DNA from: Fructilactobacillus carniphilus | GTDB taxonomy: Bacteria > Bacillota > Bacilli > Lactobacillales > Lactobacillaceae | DNA: 64,000 nt | NCBI RefSeq assembly: GCF_024029675.1 | Contig: NZ_CP097121.1 | Location: 620,001-684,000 of the forward strand | Reading direction: 5' to 3' | Shown: positions 16,017 through 26,256 of the stretch, piece after piece | How positions within the stretch are numbered: the first letter of the stretch is position 1 | Layout: each line of letters begins with the position of its first letter | Position numbers and translations under genes: made by a program | The notes under the pieces: generated by a model | Databases searched by the model: none | The model's input: only the letters and a program-made list of their open reading frames with translations | What the model was told of the DNA's origin: nothing

Positions 16017-17378
16017 TTATTGATAACGCTGCGAACTGCGCTTTTTCTGTTTCTTCTTGGCGCGAACTTGTTGGCGCAGTTCAATCTTTCGGTTCTGATC
16101 ATCTTTAATTTTAATGGCGCGCTTAATTTTCTTTTTATAACCAGGTTTAACGTGTTTTTTCTTTTTCTTAATCATACCCAGCGTGGAACCATCAAGCTGG
16201 TCGTGATGCCCGCGGTACTGTTGCCGGCGTCGACGGTCATAGGTATCAACCACTTCACCATGCTTAATTTCCTTGGGCTGGAACTGCACACCCTTTGCTT
16301 CTAACTCCGCAATTTTTGCTTCCTCATCAGGGGCGTAGAGCGTAATGGCCGTTCCCGGCATCCCGTTTCGCCCGGTTCGTCCCACGCGGTGCACAAAGTA
16401 CTCGGAATCAGACGGCAAATCATCATTAATGACCAATGACACTCCAGTAATATCAATTCCTCGGGCGGCCAAATCCGTTGCCACCACGTACTGAAAGTCG
16501 AGGTTTTGAATCTGTTTCATCACCCGCTTACGGACTCGGGGTTGCATTCCCCCATGCAACTTCGCTACTTTTAATCCTTGCTCTTGTAAATACTTTTCCA
16601 GTTCGTCGGCCCGTCCGCGCGTGTTGGCAAAGACCAACGCCAGGTACGGATTCCCCATGGTTAACAATTGAAAAATTAACCGGTTCTTGTCCTGACCTTT
16701 AGTAGAAATTAACCAGTTAGAAACGTCTGCATTAATCACGTGTTCCGTGGGAATATCAGTAATCACTGGATTTTTCAGGTATTTTTGCAGGAAAGGTTTC
16801 AACTTGGGCGGAATGGTGGCGGAAAAGACCATCATCTGCAGGTCCTTCGCCATTCGAGCCGCAATTTGGTCTACTTCCGTTAAAAAGCCCAAATCCAAGG
16901 TCATATCGGCTTCATCAATCACCAACCGCCGGGCAGCGTTAATTTCCAACTTTCCGCTTTTCACGATGTCTAAGATCCGGCCGGGCGTCCCCACCACTAC
17001 CTGTGGCTGTTCCCGATCTAATTTTTCTAACTGGCGTTCCTTGTCGGTCCCACCCACGTAATTTTCCACGTGAATAACACTGGAACTATGGCGTACCAAT
17101 TGCTTAATGTTTTCGTAAATTTGATAGGATAACTCCCGACTCGGCGTGGTAATGATCACCTGGGGGCGGTGGTCAGCTGGATCTAACTGGTCGAACAACG
17201 GCAGTAAAAAGGCATGGGTCTTTCCACTTCCCGTCGCGGACTTTCCCACGATACTATTACCGTGTTGAATCGTTGGAATGACCTGGGCTTGAATGGGGGT
17301 CGGTTTTTTAAAGTCTAATTCCTGCAGGGCTTCCATGATAAACGGCTGAAAATGATAGTCTGTAAACGAAGCACTCAT
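16017..17378 (-). CDS. cshB: DEAD-box ATP-dependent RNA helicase (CshB-like)
   Basis: A 453-aa helicase. Q-motif region FKKPTPIQAQ, motif I SATGSGKTHA, motif II DEAD (VIDEADMTLDLGF), motif III SAT and motif VI HRVGRTGRNG are all present. The C-terminus is very basic (KKKKKHVKPGYKKKIKRAIK), giving non-specific RNA affinity. The length and position next to alaS and nrnA match CshB/YqfR, which helps cold adaptation and RNA turnover. The ATG at 17378 overlaps the nrnA stop (TAATG), so the two are coupled. Confidence 0.88.
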   Translation of the reverse strand: MSASFTDYHFQPFIMEALQELDFKKPTPIQAQVIPTIQHGNSIVGKSATGSGKTHAFLLPLFDQLDPADHRPQVIITTPSRELSYQIYENIKQLVRHSSSVIHVENYVGGTDKERQLEKLDREQPQVVVGTPGRILDIVKSGKLEINAARRLVIDEADMTLDLGFLTEVDQIAARMAKDLQMMVFSATIPPKLKPFLQKYLKNPVITDIPTEHVINADVSNWLISTKGQDKNRLIFQLLTMGNPYLALVFANTRGRADELEKYLQEQGLKVAKLHGGMQPRVRKRVMKQIQNLDFQYVVATDLAARGIDITGVSLVINDDLPSDSEYFVHRVGRTGRNGMPGTAITLYAPDEEAKIAELEAKGVQFQPKEIKHGEVVDTYDRRRRQQYRGHHDQLDGSTLGMIKKKKKHVKPGYKKKIKRAIKIKDDQNRKIELRQQVRAKKKQKKRSSQRYQ

Positions 17379-18337
17379 TAAGCGTTCCTTTCTGTTGCAT
17401 AAACAGTGGTCACTTGATTTAATTGTTCAACCACCGTTTTAATTTCGGTTTCATCGGCGGCGGTGGCCCCACTCGCGAGCGGATGGCCCCCGCCGTGATG
17501 TAATTTGGCTAGTTCATTAATTGACGGACCCTTGGAGCGTAAGCGAATCCGGTAACTGCCGTCTTTTTGTTGCACAAAGATGGCCCAGGCAACAACCTGC
17601 TTGATGTTTCCAGGCAGTGGAACCACGGCCGACGTACTGTCATCACCGAGTTCCATTTGGGCAATCACTTCGTTGGTCAGGAACACGTAGGCCGCTCCCG
17701 ACTCCGTAATTTGTAGATTTTGGTAGACGTAGGCGGCTAGATGGGCCAACGGAATGTCAATCTCGTCCTCTTTTTGGGCCACATCCGTCGTAGAAAAATC
17801 GTGCTGAGCCAGCTGACTCGCAACCCAGAAAGTATGACTCGTGGTGGCTGGGTATTTGAAGCGACCCGTGTCACCCACAATTCCCGTATACAGCAGTTCA
17901 GCGGCATGATCGGACATTTTTAATGCAGGGTTAGCGTCATACCAGTCATAAATCATTTCGGACACACTGGAAGCTTCATCGTTAACCCACATTAAATCCC
18001 CGAACTGATCGTCGTTTGGGTGATGGTCAATTTTAATTAACTTTTTTCCGGTCGTGAACCGTTGATCATCCACTCGGGGTTGATTAGCGGTGTCAACTAC
18101 GATTACCAACGCATTTTGATAGGTTTCATCGCTAATCTCATCGGTGGTCCCCAGGGATTTAAAGCCCTCGTACTGCTTCCCTACGCAGTAGACCTGTTTG
18201 TCCGGGAAACTAGCCTTAATAATGGCAGCCAGTCCCATCTGAGAGCCGATCGCATCCGGATCCGGCCGTTGGTGACGGTGGATAATAATCGGATTAGCAG
18301 CGGCCACTTCTTGATAAATTTCTGTTTGAATGCTCAT
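17378..18337 (-). CDS. nrnA: DHH-family bifunctional oligoribonuclease/pAp phosphatase
   Basis: A 319-aa phosphoesterase that degrades nanoRNAs and pAp. Metal-binding motifs are complete: HRHQRPDPDA, VVDTANQPRVD, the DHH motif in KIDHHPND, and the C-terminal DHHA1 motif GGGHPLASGA. It finishes RNA turnover that RNase Y or RNase J would start. The start ATG at 18337 follows AGGAG. It is co-transcribed with cshB through a one-base stop/start overlap. Upstream is an imperfect inverted repeat (AAAGGTT/AACCTTT, 18358-18387) without a U-run. Confidence 0.92.
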   Translation of the reverse strand: MSIQTEIYQEVAAANPIIIHRHQRPDPDAIGSQMGLAAIIKASFPDKQVYCVGKQYEGFKSLGTTDEISDETYQNALVIVVDTANQPRVDDQRFTTGKKLIKIDHHPNDDQFGDLMWVNDEASSVSEMIYDWYDANPALKMSDHAAELLYTGIVGDTGRFKYPATTSHTFWVASQLAQHDFSTTDVAQKEDEIDIPLAHLAAYVYQNLQITESGAAYVFLTNEVIAQMELGDDSTSAVVPLPGNIKQVVAWAIFVQQKDGSYRIRLRSKGPSINELAKLHHGGGHPLASGATAADETEIKTVVEQLNQVTTVYATERNA

Positions 18338-18406
18338 GGTGCATAACTCCTGACGTGAAAGGTTTTAACAGTTAAGTATAACCTTTCTGGTTCCGTTCGC
18401 AAACCC

Positions 18407-19519
18407 CTATCTGGTGGTTAACGGTAAATTGATGGTTTGAAAGTTCAATTCGGCAAGGTTCGTAACCGTAATTCCTACCAATCGAATTCCCACGGTCGCC
18501 GGCGGAAGCTCGTCAAAAATAGCGAGCGCTCGTTCGTAGAGGGTTTGCGCATCCAATGCAAAAAAGTCCGCTTCAGTTACGCGTTTAGTAATGGTCGTAA
18601 AATCCTGATAGCGGACCTTAACCACGATTGTTTTGCCGTGTTTTTGGTGTGCTTGTAACGCCGCCACCACTAACTCGGCTAACTTTTGTAGTTGAGTCTG
18701 CACCTCGCCTCGACTTTGTAACGAAGGATTATAGGTCCGTTCCTTGCCAATCGATTTTCGCTCGCGTTGGTATTCCACCGGTCGTTCATCGATGCCGCGG
18801 ACCCGACGGTACAAAAAATAGCCAAACTTACCAAACTGGTTCATTAGTTCTAATTCCGAAAACCGGTATAAATCAGCACCGGTTTTAATTCCTAAGGCTT
18901 CCATCCTTGGGAGCGTCTTTTTCCCGACGCCCCGGTATTTGGCAATCGGTAACGCCATCAGAAAGTCATGAGCATCCGCGGGATTAATGACCGTTACTCC
19001 CGCCGGTTTACGGTAATCAGAGGCCTCTTTGGCCAAAAACTTGCTGTAAGAAAGCCCCGTCGAACAAGTTAAATGGGTTTTTTCCCAGATCTCACTCTGT
19101 AACCAGTGTGCTAATAGCACTGTGTCCTCCAACTCCTGTTTGTTAGTGGTCACATCTAAGTAAGCTTCATCGAGGGCAACGGTTTCAATCCGATCCGTGT
19201 ACTCATGAAAAATTTCGTGAATTTGGTCAGAAACTGAGCGAAACAGGGGAAAATCAGGCGCTTTAAAAACTGCATCGGGACAAAGTTCAAGCGCTTGACT
19301 AGCCGGCATGGCCGAATGAATTCCGAACTGACGGGCATGATAATTAGCGGTAGTAACCACCCCATGACCGCCGGTGTGACGGGGATCTTTTGCAATCACC
19401 AACGGGACCTGCGCCAACTCTGGATGTTCCCGTTCTTCAATGGAAGCAAAAAAGGCATCCATATCAACGTGCAAAATCCGGCGCTTAATTAACTGTTGCA
19501 ATTCCACCTGCTCGTCCAC
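18407..19519 (-). CDS. dinB: DNA polymerase IV (Y-family translesion polymerase)
   Basis: A 370-aa error-prone polymerase. Catalytic acidic residues lie in [14 protein letters not shown] and DEAYLDVT, and the little-finger region holds KSIGKERTY. The frame opens with GTG at 19519, seven bases after AAAGGGG, and this is chosen because the next ATG (in DMDAFF) would cut the active site. The C-terminal beta-clamp motif is not obvious (ends [10 protein letters not shown], which may serve). It lies between yajC and nrnA as in other lactobacilli. Confidence 0.95.
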   Translation of the reverse strand: MDEQVELQQLIKRRILHVDMDAFFASIEEREHPELAQVPLVIAKDPRHTGGHGVVTTANYHARQFGIHSAMPASQALELCPDAVFKAPDFPLFRSVSDQIHEIFHEYTDRIETVALDEAYLDVTTNKQELEDTVLLAHWLQSEIWEKTHLTCSTGLSYSKFLAKEASDYRKPAGVTVINPADAHDFLMALPIAKYRGVGKKTLPRMEALGIKTGADLYRFSELELMNQFGKFGYFLYRRVRGIDERPVEYQRERKSIGKERTYNPSLQSRGEVQTQLQKLAELVVAALQAHQKHGKTIVVKVRYQDFTTITKRVTEADFFALDAQTLYERALAIFDELPPATVGIRLVGITVTNLAELNFQTINLPLTTR

Positions 19520-19561
19520 CAGACTACCCCTTTCCCAAACGTATGTTCGTTTTCATTCCAG

Positions 19562-19583
19562 AAAAAAAGTCTGTTACCAGACT
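19562..19583 (-). terminator. Terminator after yajC
   Basis: AGTCTG (19569-19574) and CAGACT (19578-19583) pair over a 3-nt loop, followed on the minus strand by T7. It separates the ruvAB-yajC unit from dinB. Confidence 0.75.
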
Positions 19584-19589
19584 AATTTC

Positions 19590-19967
19590 CTACTTCTGTG
19601 CTTGGTCATCGTTTGCTTGTTCTGCTTTGGGAGCAGCAGATTCAGATGGTTGTGGTTGTTCATCCTTGGGTGCTTCTGACTTAGCAGTTGGTTGAGTAGC
19701 AGCAGGAGCCTTTTCAACGTTTGCAATTGCGTTCAAGTCAAAATCCAAGTAAACCCCGTCACAATCAATCGTAACCAAGTTCTTTTCACGATCAATGTTA
19801 TCAATCACACCATGAAGCCGACCGATCGTTACCACGCGGTCACCCTTTTTCAAGGTCTTCAAGGTTTCTTGGTGTTTTTGTTGTTGTTGCTTTTGCGGTC
19901 TAATCATGAAGAAGTACATCAAAGCAAACAAAACAACGATTACGATAATTCCAGCATATTGTCCCAT
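19590..19967 (-). CDS. yajC: Preprotein translocase subunit YajC
   Basis: A 125-aa single-pass membrane protein of the Sec accessory complex. One membrane helix (about residues 4-22) precedes RPQKQQQQKHQE and the conserved KKGDRVVTIGRLHGVI block. The C-terminus is an extended Glu/Ala/Pro/Gln-rich tail beyond the family core. I start at the ATG at 19967, five bases after GAGGTGAG; the upstream in-frame GTG lies inside the ribosome site. Downstream of ruvB, without the usual queA and tgt genes between them. Confidence 0.92.
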   Translation of the reverse strand: MGQYAGIIVIVVLFALMYFFMIRPQKQQQQKHQETLKTLKKGDRVVTIGRLHGVIDNIDREKNLVTIDCDGVYLDFDLNAIANVEKAPAATQPTAKSEAPKDEQPQPSESAAPKAEQANDDQAQK

Positions 19968-20023
19968 TATTCTCACCTCAATTTCGTTACTACCCTAATT
20001 TTAGCAAAAAAAAACTGTGTCGA

Positions 20024-21037
20024 CTAGGGTTTGGTTTCATTCTGTGGATAGGGACGGCCTAAATGTTGATAGGCCGCCTGGGTGACCATTCTTCCTCGAG
20101 CCGTTCGCTTTAAATAGCCACTTTGCAGTAAGTAGGGTTCACACATTTCGGCCACGGTTTCCGTTTCCTCACCGATGTTAGCCGCCAGGGTGTTCAATCC
20201 AACCGGTCCCCCGTTATAAAAATCAATCATGGTCGCTAAAATCTTACGGTCCGTGCGATCAAGTCCCTCACTATCAACACCTAAAGCCGTAAGCGCCTGA
20301 TCTACGCTGGCCACGTCAATTTCTTCCTTGCCTAAGACTTGGGCAAAATCACGAACCCGTTTTAACAACCGGTTGGCAATCCGGGGTGTGCCCCGAGATC
20401 GTAAGGCAATTTCGTGGGCGCCCTCTGGTTGAATCTTAGTTTGAAAGATCTGGGCCGACCGCTGCACAATTTGTTCTAGTTCAGTCGTTTGATAGTAATT
20501 CATGTGCTCCACAATTCCAAACCGATTCCGAAAGGGCGCGTCCAACAACCCCGCCCGAGTCGTTGCCCCAATTAGCGTAAACGGGGGTAAAGCAAAGTGA
20601 ACTGGGTGCGCTGTGGGACCCTGACCCACTATGATGTCAATGTAAAAATCTTCCATCGCTGAATACAGCATTTCTTCCACGGCCTTGGGTAACCGGTGAA
20701 TTTCATCAATAAAGAGAATGTCGCCGGGCTCGAGTTCGTTTAATAGTGCTGCCAAGTCCCCACTCTTTTCAATTGCCGGACCACTGGTCGTTTTTAAATG
20801 CACGCCCATCTCGTTGGCAATCACCGTGGCTAGAGTGGTTTTCCCTAATCCTGGTGGTCCAAATAGTAGCACGTGGTCAAGTGATTCTTCGCGTTGCTTG
20901 GCGGCTTCAATGTAAACCCGCAATGACCGTTTTAGTTCAGATTGGCCAATGTACTGAGCAAAAGTCTGGGGGCGCAGCGTTTGTTCAAAGGATCGTTCCT
21001 CGTCATCGGAATCCTGCGTAATAATCCGCTTCTCCAC
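20024..21037 (-). CDS. ruvB: Holliday junction branch migration ATPase RuvB
   Basis: A 337-aa AAA+ motor. Walker [12 protein letters not shown], Walker [10 protein letters not shown], sensor GATTRAGLL and arginine-finger region APFRNRFGI are intact, with a C-terminal winged helix ([17 protein letters not shown]). It forms the branch-migration machine with RuvA. The start is GTG at 21037, after AAAGGGGG. It is 15 bp downstream of ruvA. Confidence 0.98.
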   Translation of the reverse strand: MEKRIITQDSDDEERSFEQTLRPQTFAQYIGQSELKRSLRVYIEAAKQREESLDHVLLFGPPGLGKTTLATVIANEMGVHLKTTSGPAIEKSGDLAALLNELEPGDILFIDEIHRLPKAVEEMLYSAMEDFYIDIIVGQGPTAHPVHFALPPFTLIGATTRAGLLDAPFRNRFGIVEHMNYYQTTELEQIVQRSAQIFQTKIQPEGAHEIALRSRGTPRIANRLLKRVRDFAQVLGKEEIDVASVDQALTALGVDSEGLDRTDRKILATMIDFYNGGPVGLNTLAANIGEETETVAEMCEPYLLQSGYLKRTARGRMVTQAAYQHLGRPYPQNETKP

Positions 21038-21052
21038 GTTAATTCCCCCTTT

Positions 21053-21652
21053 CTACTTGGTAAGTAATTTCAAGCCCTGACTTAGGTACTGATCAGTCGT
21101 TAAATTTTCGTCGGTGGTTTGTAATTGTTGGCCTACTTTTACTACATCTTTTTCTTTAAATCCCAGCGCCTGTAGAGCACTAAGAGCATCGGTTAGCTGG
21201 GCATTTTCTGTTACGGGAGTCGTCTGTTCCATCGTTGGTTGCGCAACCGTTTGCGTCTGGAGCTTATCCTGAAGGTCCAAAATAATCTGGCGGGCCGTCT
21301 TCTTCCCGATTCCCGGAAACTTCGTCAGAAACTGGACGTCTTCCGTTTGAATGGCAGTAATTAAGCCCTGATTATCGTTGCCTGCCATAATGGCTAAAGC
21401 ACTTTTAGCTCCGATTCCTGACACGTTCAGTAATTGTTCAAATAATTGCTTATCCTCCGCCGTCGCAAATCCATACAACGTTTGACTGGAGTCAGTGACG
21501 TTTTGGTGGACATAAATTTTTTGGGGGGCTTGATCCGCCCGTTCAAAATGGTACGGATTAGCAACGTACACTAGGTACCCCACCCCGTTGACATCAATGA
21601 CGATGGTCTGGGGGCTAACGCTAGTCACAATTCCATTTAAATATTCAAACAC
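21053..21652 (-). CDS. ruvA: Holliday junction branch migration protein RuvA
   Basis: A 199-aa junction-binding protein. Domain I starts MFEYLNGIVTSV. Domain II contains the two helix-hairpin-helix motifs (NVSGIGAKSALAIM and FPGIGKKTARQIIL), and domain III at the C-terminus (ALQALGFKEKDVVKV) contacts RuvB. The start is GTG at 21652, after GAGGAA. In the mutS-mutL-ruvA-ruvB run. Confidence 0.97.
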   Translation of the reverse strand: MFEYLNGIVTSVSPQTIVIDVNGVGYLVYVANPYHFERADQAPQKIYVHQNVTDSSQTLYGFATAEDKQLFEQLLNVSGIGAKSALAIMAGNDNQGLITAIQTEDVQFLTKFPGIGKKTARQIILDLQDKLQTQTVAQPTMEQTTPVTENAQLTDALSALQALGFKEKDVVKVGQQLQTTDENLTTDQYLSQGLKLLTK

Positions 21653-21670
21653 CGTTGTTCCTCATTTCCG

Positions 21671-23611
21671 TTATAATTCCCATCGTTCGGCTTCATGGGG
21701 ATCTTGAATTCGTTTAAACATGGACTCTAAATCCGTGGGCGAAAAATTAACCAAAACCGGGCGCCCGTGCGGACAGTTAAAGGGATTTTCACACTCATGC
21801 AACTGATCCAACAGGGCTTGGGCCTGCTTGTGATCCAGATGATGGTTGGCTTTTATCGCCTGCTTACAGCTCATCATAATGGCCGCCTGTTCCCGGTAAG
21901 CTGCTACCGAAAGCTTTTGGTGGGCGAGCCCCCAGTCAATTAATTCGCGGATGGTTTGTTCCTCTTCCCCCGTTTGAAACCAAGCTGGATGCTGACGCAC
22001 GATAAAACTATTGGCCCCAAACGGTTCCAGTTCCAATCCAATCGCTGCAAAATCATCCAGATGTTGCTTGATCACCAACGCATCACTAGCGGGATAGTCT
22101 AAGACAATCGGAACCAGTAAGTGCTGCTGGTCAGCAGCAACGGACCCCACATCGGTCCGCAGTCGTTCATAATTAATTCGTTCCTGGGCCGCGTGTTGAT
22201 CAACAATGTAGAGCCCCAGCTCGCTTTCAGCCACTAAATAGGTGCCGTGAACCTGACCCACAAACCGCAGTTCCGGAAATCGTTCTTCTGAAACAGGAGC
22301 CGTGACTGGTTCAGCAGTACTCGCAACCGTTTGTTTCTCTATGGTTCCTTGTAGCGGATCATCAGGCAAACGTTCTTGTTGATATCGGCGCTGAAACGAT
22401 TGAACCGCTGATTGCTGTAATTCGGCTCGGTCCTGAATGATAATGGGTTCATGTGGAGCTTCGACAACTTCTTCCGCTACTACTGCTGGTGTTTCAAAAG
22501 CCGTAGTTGCTTCCGCGGTCTCCGGTAGTTCCGAACCAGACGTTAAGTTCAAGGCCACCTCAACCGAATTATGGCGTGCCACCCCACTCTTAAAGTGCTG
22601 ATTATCCAAGGCTTCTGGAATCAGATTTTGTTGCGCCAACGTTTGGTAAATCGTGGCTTCAATAAACTGACCCAACTTATCTCGGTTCAATAACCGGACT
22701 GATTGCTTCGTCGGGTGCACGTTTACATCCATTTGACTGGGGTCCATGGTAATTTTAAGGACAGCCACCGGGTAACGTCCCACCATCAGTTTCGAACCGT
22801 AGCCGGCAATAATGGCCCGGTTTAATTCGGAATCTTGAACAAAGCGACCGTTCACAATCACTGATAGATACTTGCGACTGGCCCGAGTTAGTTCCGGCAA
22901 ACTCGTATATCCCGCTAGTTGAAATTGGTCATTTTCCGCCTGCACCGCAATCATTTTCTTCATACTTTGATTACTGTAAATGCCGGCAATCACCTGCTGC
23001 AGGTTATCACGGCCCGAAGTGCGCAGCAGTTCCTTTCCCTCGTGCACCAAGCTAAAGGCAATTTCTGGATGACTCAAAGCTAGATGATTCATCATCTCAG
23101 TAATTTTACCAAGCTCCGTACTGCTGGACTTTAAATAATCACGGCGTTTGGGCGTATTAAAGAAGAGGTCCGTAACCTCAACGGTCGTGCCCCGTCGCGT
23201 GGCTGCGGGAAGTTCAGTCTGCACGGTACCACCCTTCATCTGCATTTCAGTTCCCGGGTGCACTCCATCTGAGGTTTTCATCACGACCTGGGCCACTGAG
23301 GCAATGCTCGGCAGGGCTTCGCCCCGAAAACCTAACGAGTTCACCCGAAAAAGATCGGCTTGATCTTCAATTTTACTGGTGGCAAACCGTCGAAATGCCA
23401 ACCGTACCTGATCTGGGGCAATCCCATCCCCATTATCGGTCACCCGTACTCGGTCAATGCCACCGTGTTTAACTTCAACATCAATCCGCGTACTATGTGC
23501 ATCAATCGCATTTTCTACCAATTCCTTTACAACTGATGCTGGTCGTTCAATTACCTCTCCGGCCGCAATTTGATCGGCCAGAATTGTCGGTAATTCGTGA
23601 ATCGTTCCCAT
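21671..23611 (-). CDS. mutL: DNA mismatch repair endonuclease MutL
   Basis: A 646-aa GHKL ATPase/endonuclease. N-terminal motifs ENAIDAHSTRIDVEV and DNGDGI, GFRGEALPSI and the GTTVEV block bind ATP. The C-terminal domain carries the metal-dependent nicking motif DQHAAQERINYE (residue 471 on), SCKQAIKA (Cys582) and CPHGRP (613), so this is the nicking type, as in bacteria lacking MutH. The linker (about 335-440) is long and variable. The start is ATG at 23611, seven bases after the mutS stop codon. Confidence 0.98.
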   Translation of the reverse strand: MGTIHELPTILADQIAAGEVIERPASVVKELVENAIDAHSTRIDVEVKHGGIDRVRVTDNGDGIAPDQVRLAFRRFATSKIEDQADLFRVNSLGFRGEALPSIASVAQVVMKTSDGVHPGTEMQMKGGTVQTELPAATRRGTTVEVTDLFFNTPKRRDYLKSSSTELGKITEMMNHLALSHPEIAFSLVHEGKELLRTSGRDNLQQVIAGIYSNQSMKKMIAVQAENDQFQLAGYTSLPELTRASRKYLSVIVNGRFVQDSELNRAIIAGYGSKLMVGRYPVAVLKITMDPSQMDVNVHPTKQSVRLLNRDKLGQFIEATIYQTLAQQNLIPEALDNQHFKSGVARHNSVEVALNLTSGSELPETAEATTAFETPAVVAEEVVEAPHEPIIIQDRAELQQSAVQSFQRRYQQERLPDDPLQGTIEKQTVASTAEPVTAPVSEERFPELRFVGQVHGTYLVAESELGLYIVDQHAAQERINYERLRTDVGSVAADQQHLLVPIVLDYPASDALVIKQHLDDFAAIGLELEPFGANSFIVRQHPAWFQTGEEEQTIRELIDWGLAHQKLSVAAYREQAAIMMSCKQAIKANHHLDHKQAQALLDQLHECENPFNCPHGRPVLVNFSPTDLESMFKRIQDPHEAERWEL

Positions 23612-23618
23612 GAATCTC

Positions 23619-26240
23619 TCAGTCCTTTCGTAATTGTTGCTGCCACTGGTAGACTAAGTTCATTAGTTCTAATGGGGTTTTTCCCATTAAATCAGTTTGT
23701 TTAATTGCTTTAAGTAACTGTTTTTCGGTGCTAGTTAGTTTGCTAGACCCAACTGGCTGGGGTTGCGGCGCCGGGGCTAATAACTCTAACTGTTCCTCTG
23801 TCGCTTGGGAAGTATCCGGCTCCCGACTGGATTGGTGCACCTGAGTCGTTAAGTATTGTCCATTTTCTGCTTCCAACTGATCGAGCACGGTTTGCGCCCG
23901 TTCTAGTAACTGATCAGGTAACCCCGCCAGCTTGGCCACGTTGATTCCATACGACTTATCGGCAGGACCCGTCATAATCTTGTGTAAAAAGACCAACTGA
24001 CCGTCCTTTTCTACGGCCCCGACGTGAATGTTTTGTAGATGCTCTAGTTCTTGATCCAAGTCGGTGAGTTCGTGATAATGCGTCGAAAATAACGTCTTAG
24101 CGTGAATGTAGTTATGGATGTATTCAATGATAGCTTGGGCCAGCGCCACTCCATCGTACGTAGAGGTCCCCCGTCCCAGTTCATCGAGTAAGATCAAACT
24201 GTTGGCGGTCGCCGTTTGCAGTGCCTGATTGGCCTCCTTCATTTCCACCATGAAGGTACTCTTCCCAGAAATCAGGTCATCCGCCGCCCCAATCCGGGTG
24301 AAAATTTGGTCAAAAATCGGGAGTTCCGCTGCTTCTGCGGGAACAAAGCATCCCATCTGAGCGAGCACGACAATTAAAGCCAGTTGTCGCATGTAAGTAC
24401 TCTTTCCGGACATGTTGGGTCCAGTAATCAAGAGTACCTGCGTCTCTGGATCCATCTCAATGGAATTCGGGACGTATTCCTGTGGTCCTAAAACCGTTTC
24501 CACCACGGGGTGCCGTCCGTTCGTAATCTGGAGGCGATGCTCTTTATTGAAGGTCGGTTGCACAAATTGGTTGCGTTCGCTAACGTGAGCAAAACTTTGC
24601 AACACGTCTAGGCTGGCGATGCCACTAGCCAACTTTTGCACCCGGGGAATCTCTTGCTTAATTTGGTCCCGCAACTGGGTAAACAGTTCGTATTCCAGAC
24701 TTTGTGATTTATCCTGGGCCTCCATGATAATGGTTTCCTTCGCCTTTAATTCCGGTGTCGTAAAACGTTCAGCGTTCGTTAACGTTTGCACCCGCGAGTA
24801 GCGGTCTTCCGGTAATTTAGCCAGGTTCACCTTGGAAACCTCAATAAAGTAGCCAAAGACCCGGTTATACTTCACCTTCAGGTTATTAATTCCCGTGGCT
24901 TGGCGTTCTTGGGCTTCTAAATCAGCTAACCAGTGCTTTCCGTTCCGCATCGCATCCCGGTATTGATCCAATTTTTCGTTGTAACCGGGCTTAATAACGC
25001 CCCCTTCGGTCACAGAAATTGGGGGTTCTGGCACAATCGCTGCTTCAATTAAATCTTTTACATCGTGGAGATCGTCCAATTGCTGATACAAATCGGCAAA
25101 CTCAGGTGTCTCTAGCTCATCTAAAACATGTTTAACCTTCGGAATTTGCGCTAACGAGGTGGCCAGTTGCATTAAATCGCGTCCGTTAACTCCACCAAAG
25201 GCAATCCGTCCCGCTAATCGTTCCAGATCATACACCTGAACGAGTGCTTCTCTAAGCTCGTTGCGTTCATAATAATGATCTAGCAACGTTTTAACCAAGC
25301 GTTGCCGCGTTTCAATCTGCTGTGGTTGAAGTAACGGTCGGTCCAACCATTGCTTGAGTTTTCGTCCCCCCATGGCCGTTTTCGTATCATCAAGAACGCC
25401 CAGTAAGGTGCCCGCTTTTTTACCCGTCCGAATGTTTTTCGTCAGTTCTAAATTGTACTGTGAATTATGATCTAACTTTAAAAAGGAGTTCGGTTGGTAC
25501 TGCACCGCCGGTTGAATGTGAGCTAAGTTACGCTTTTGGGTTTCTGTCACGTAGGTTAACAATAACTCGCCCGCTTGGCGTAACGCGGGACTACGTAATC
25601 CGGCTAATAATTGCTCATTAGCAATCGGTGCCGGTTCAGCATGGGAAACTAAGATGCCTAATTTTTCCAACTGCGTGGTTAAAGAGGTTAACTGCTCCCC
25701 GGCAACCACCACTTCCTTGGAATTCAAATTAATGATCTCATTTAAAACCGCCTCCTGACTCGCCAACTGACAGGCCTTTAGTTCCCCCGTTGAAAGTTCG
25801 ATGTAAGCAAGGCCGAACTGGTGCTGGTCCTCGTCCGCTACTACTCCAGTTAGATAGTTATTAACCTTGGCAGTCTCAGCATGGTTGTCCGTTTGCGTTC
25901 CAGGGGTTACTAACTGGACCACTTCCCGTTTCACCATGCCCTTGGCAAGTTTGGGATCTTCAACCTGTTCACAAATGGCCACCTTGTATCCCTGATCCAC
26001 TAGCGTATCAATGTAATTTTGCGCCGAGTGATGGGGAACCCCACACATTGGAATCGGATCATCAGCATTGTGGTTCCGCGCCGTTAAAGTCAGTTCCAGT
26101 AACTGGGCCCCCTTCACTGCATCATCATTAAAAAGCTCATAAAAGTCCCCAATCCGATAGAACAAAAACGCATCTGGATACTGGTCTTTAATTTTTTGAT
26201 ACTGCTCCATCATTGCTGTGTTCTTTGCTGCCTTTGCCAT
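23619..26240 (-). CDS. mutS: DNA mismatch repair protein MutS
   Basis: An 873-aa mismatch sensor. The mismatch-reading Phe-X-Glu lies in GDFYELF (residues about 31-37). Walker [12 protein letters not shown], Walker [15 protein letters not shown] and the STHYHEL signature are complete. The C-terminal region carries a Gln/Pro-rich linker and a helical tail. The ATG at 26240 follows GAAAGAG. It is the first gene of the mutS-mutL-ruvA-ruvB-yajC unit and lies just behind ymdB. Confidence 0.98.
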   Translation of the reverse strand: MAKAAKNTAMMEQYQKIKDQYPDAFLFYRIGDFYELFNDDAVKGAQLLELTLTARNHNADDPIPMCGVPHHSAQNYIDTLVDQGYKVAICEQVEDPKLAKGMVKREVVQLVTPGTQTDNHAETAKVNNYLTGVVADEDQHQFGLAYIELSTGELKACQLASQEAVLNEIINLNSKEVVVAGEQLTSLTTQLEKLGILVSHAEPAPIANEQLLAGLRSPALRQAGELLLTYVTETQKRNLAHIQPAVQYQPNSFLKLDHNSQYNLELTKNIRTGKKAGTLLGVLDDTKTAMGGRKLKQWLDRPLLQPQQIETRQRLVKTLLDHYYERNELREALVQVYDLERLAGRIAFGGVNGRDLMQLATSLAQIPKVKHVLDELETPEFADLYQQLDDLHDVKDLIEAAIVPEPPISVTEGGVIKPGYNEKLDQYRDAMRNGKHWLADLEAQERQATGINNLKVKYNRVFGYFIEVSKVNLAKLPEDRYSRVQTLTNAERFTTPELKAKETIIMEAQDKSQSLEYELFTQLRDQIKQEIPRVQKLASGIASLDVLQSFAHVSERNQFVQPTFNKEHRLQITNGRHPVVETVLGPQEYVPNSIEMDPETQVLLITGPNMSGKSTYMRQLALIVVLAQMGCFVPAEAAELPIFDQIFTRIGAADDLISGKSTFMVEMKEANQALQTATANSLILLDELGRGTSTYDGVALAQAIIEYIHNYIHAKTLFSTHYHELTDLDQELEHLQNIHVGAVEKDGQLVFLHKIMTGPADKSYGINVAKLAGLPDQLLERAQTVLDQLEAENGQYLTTQVHQSSREPDTSQATEEQLELLAPAPQPQPVGSSKLTSTEKQLLKAIKQTDLMGKTPLELMNLVYQWQQQLRKD

Positions 26241-26256
26241 TTCTTCACTCTTTCAT

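Noticed and set aside
18358..18387. Inverted repeat upstream of nrnA as a terminator of dinB
   Set aside because: The 7-bp arms (AAAGGTT/AACCTTT) have a long loop and no U-run; it is also on the upstream side of nrnA and downstream of dinB only weakly.
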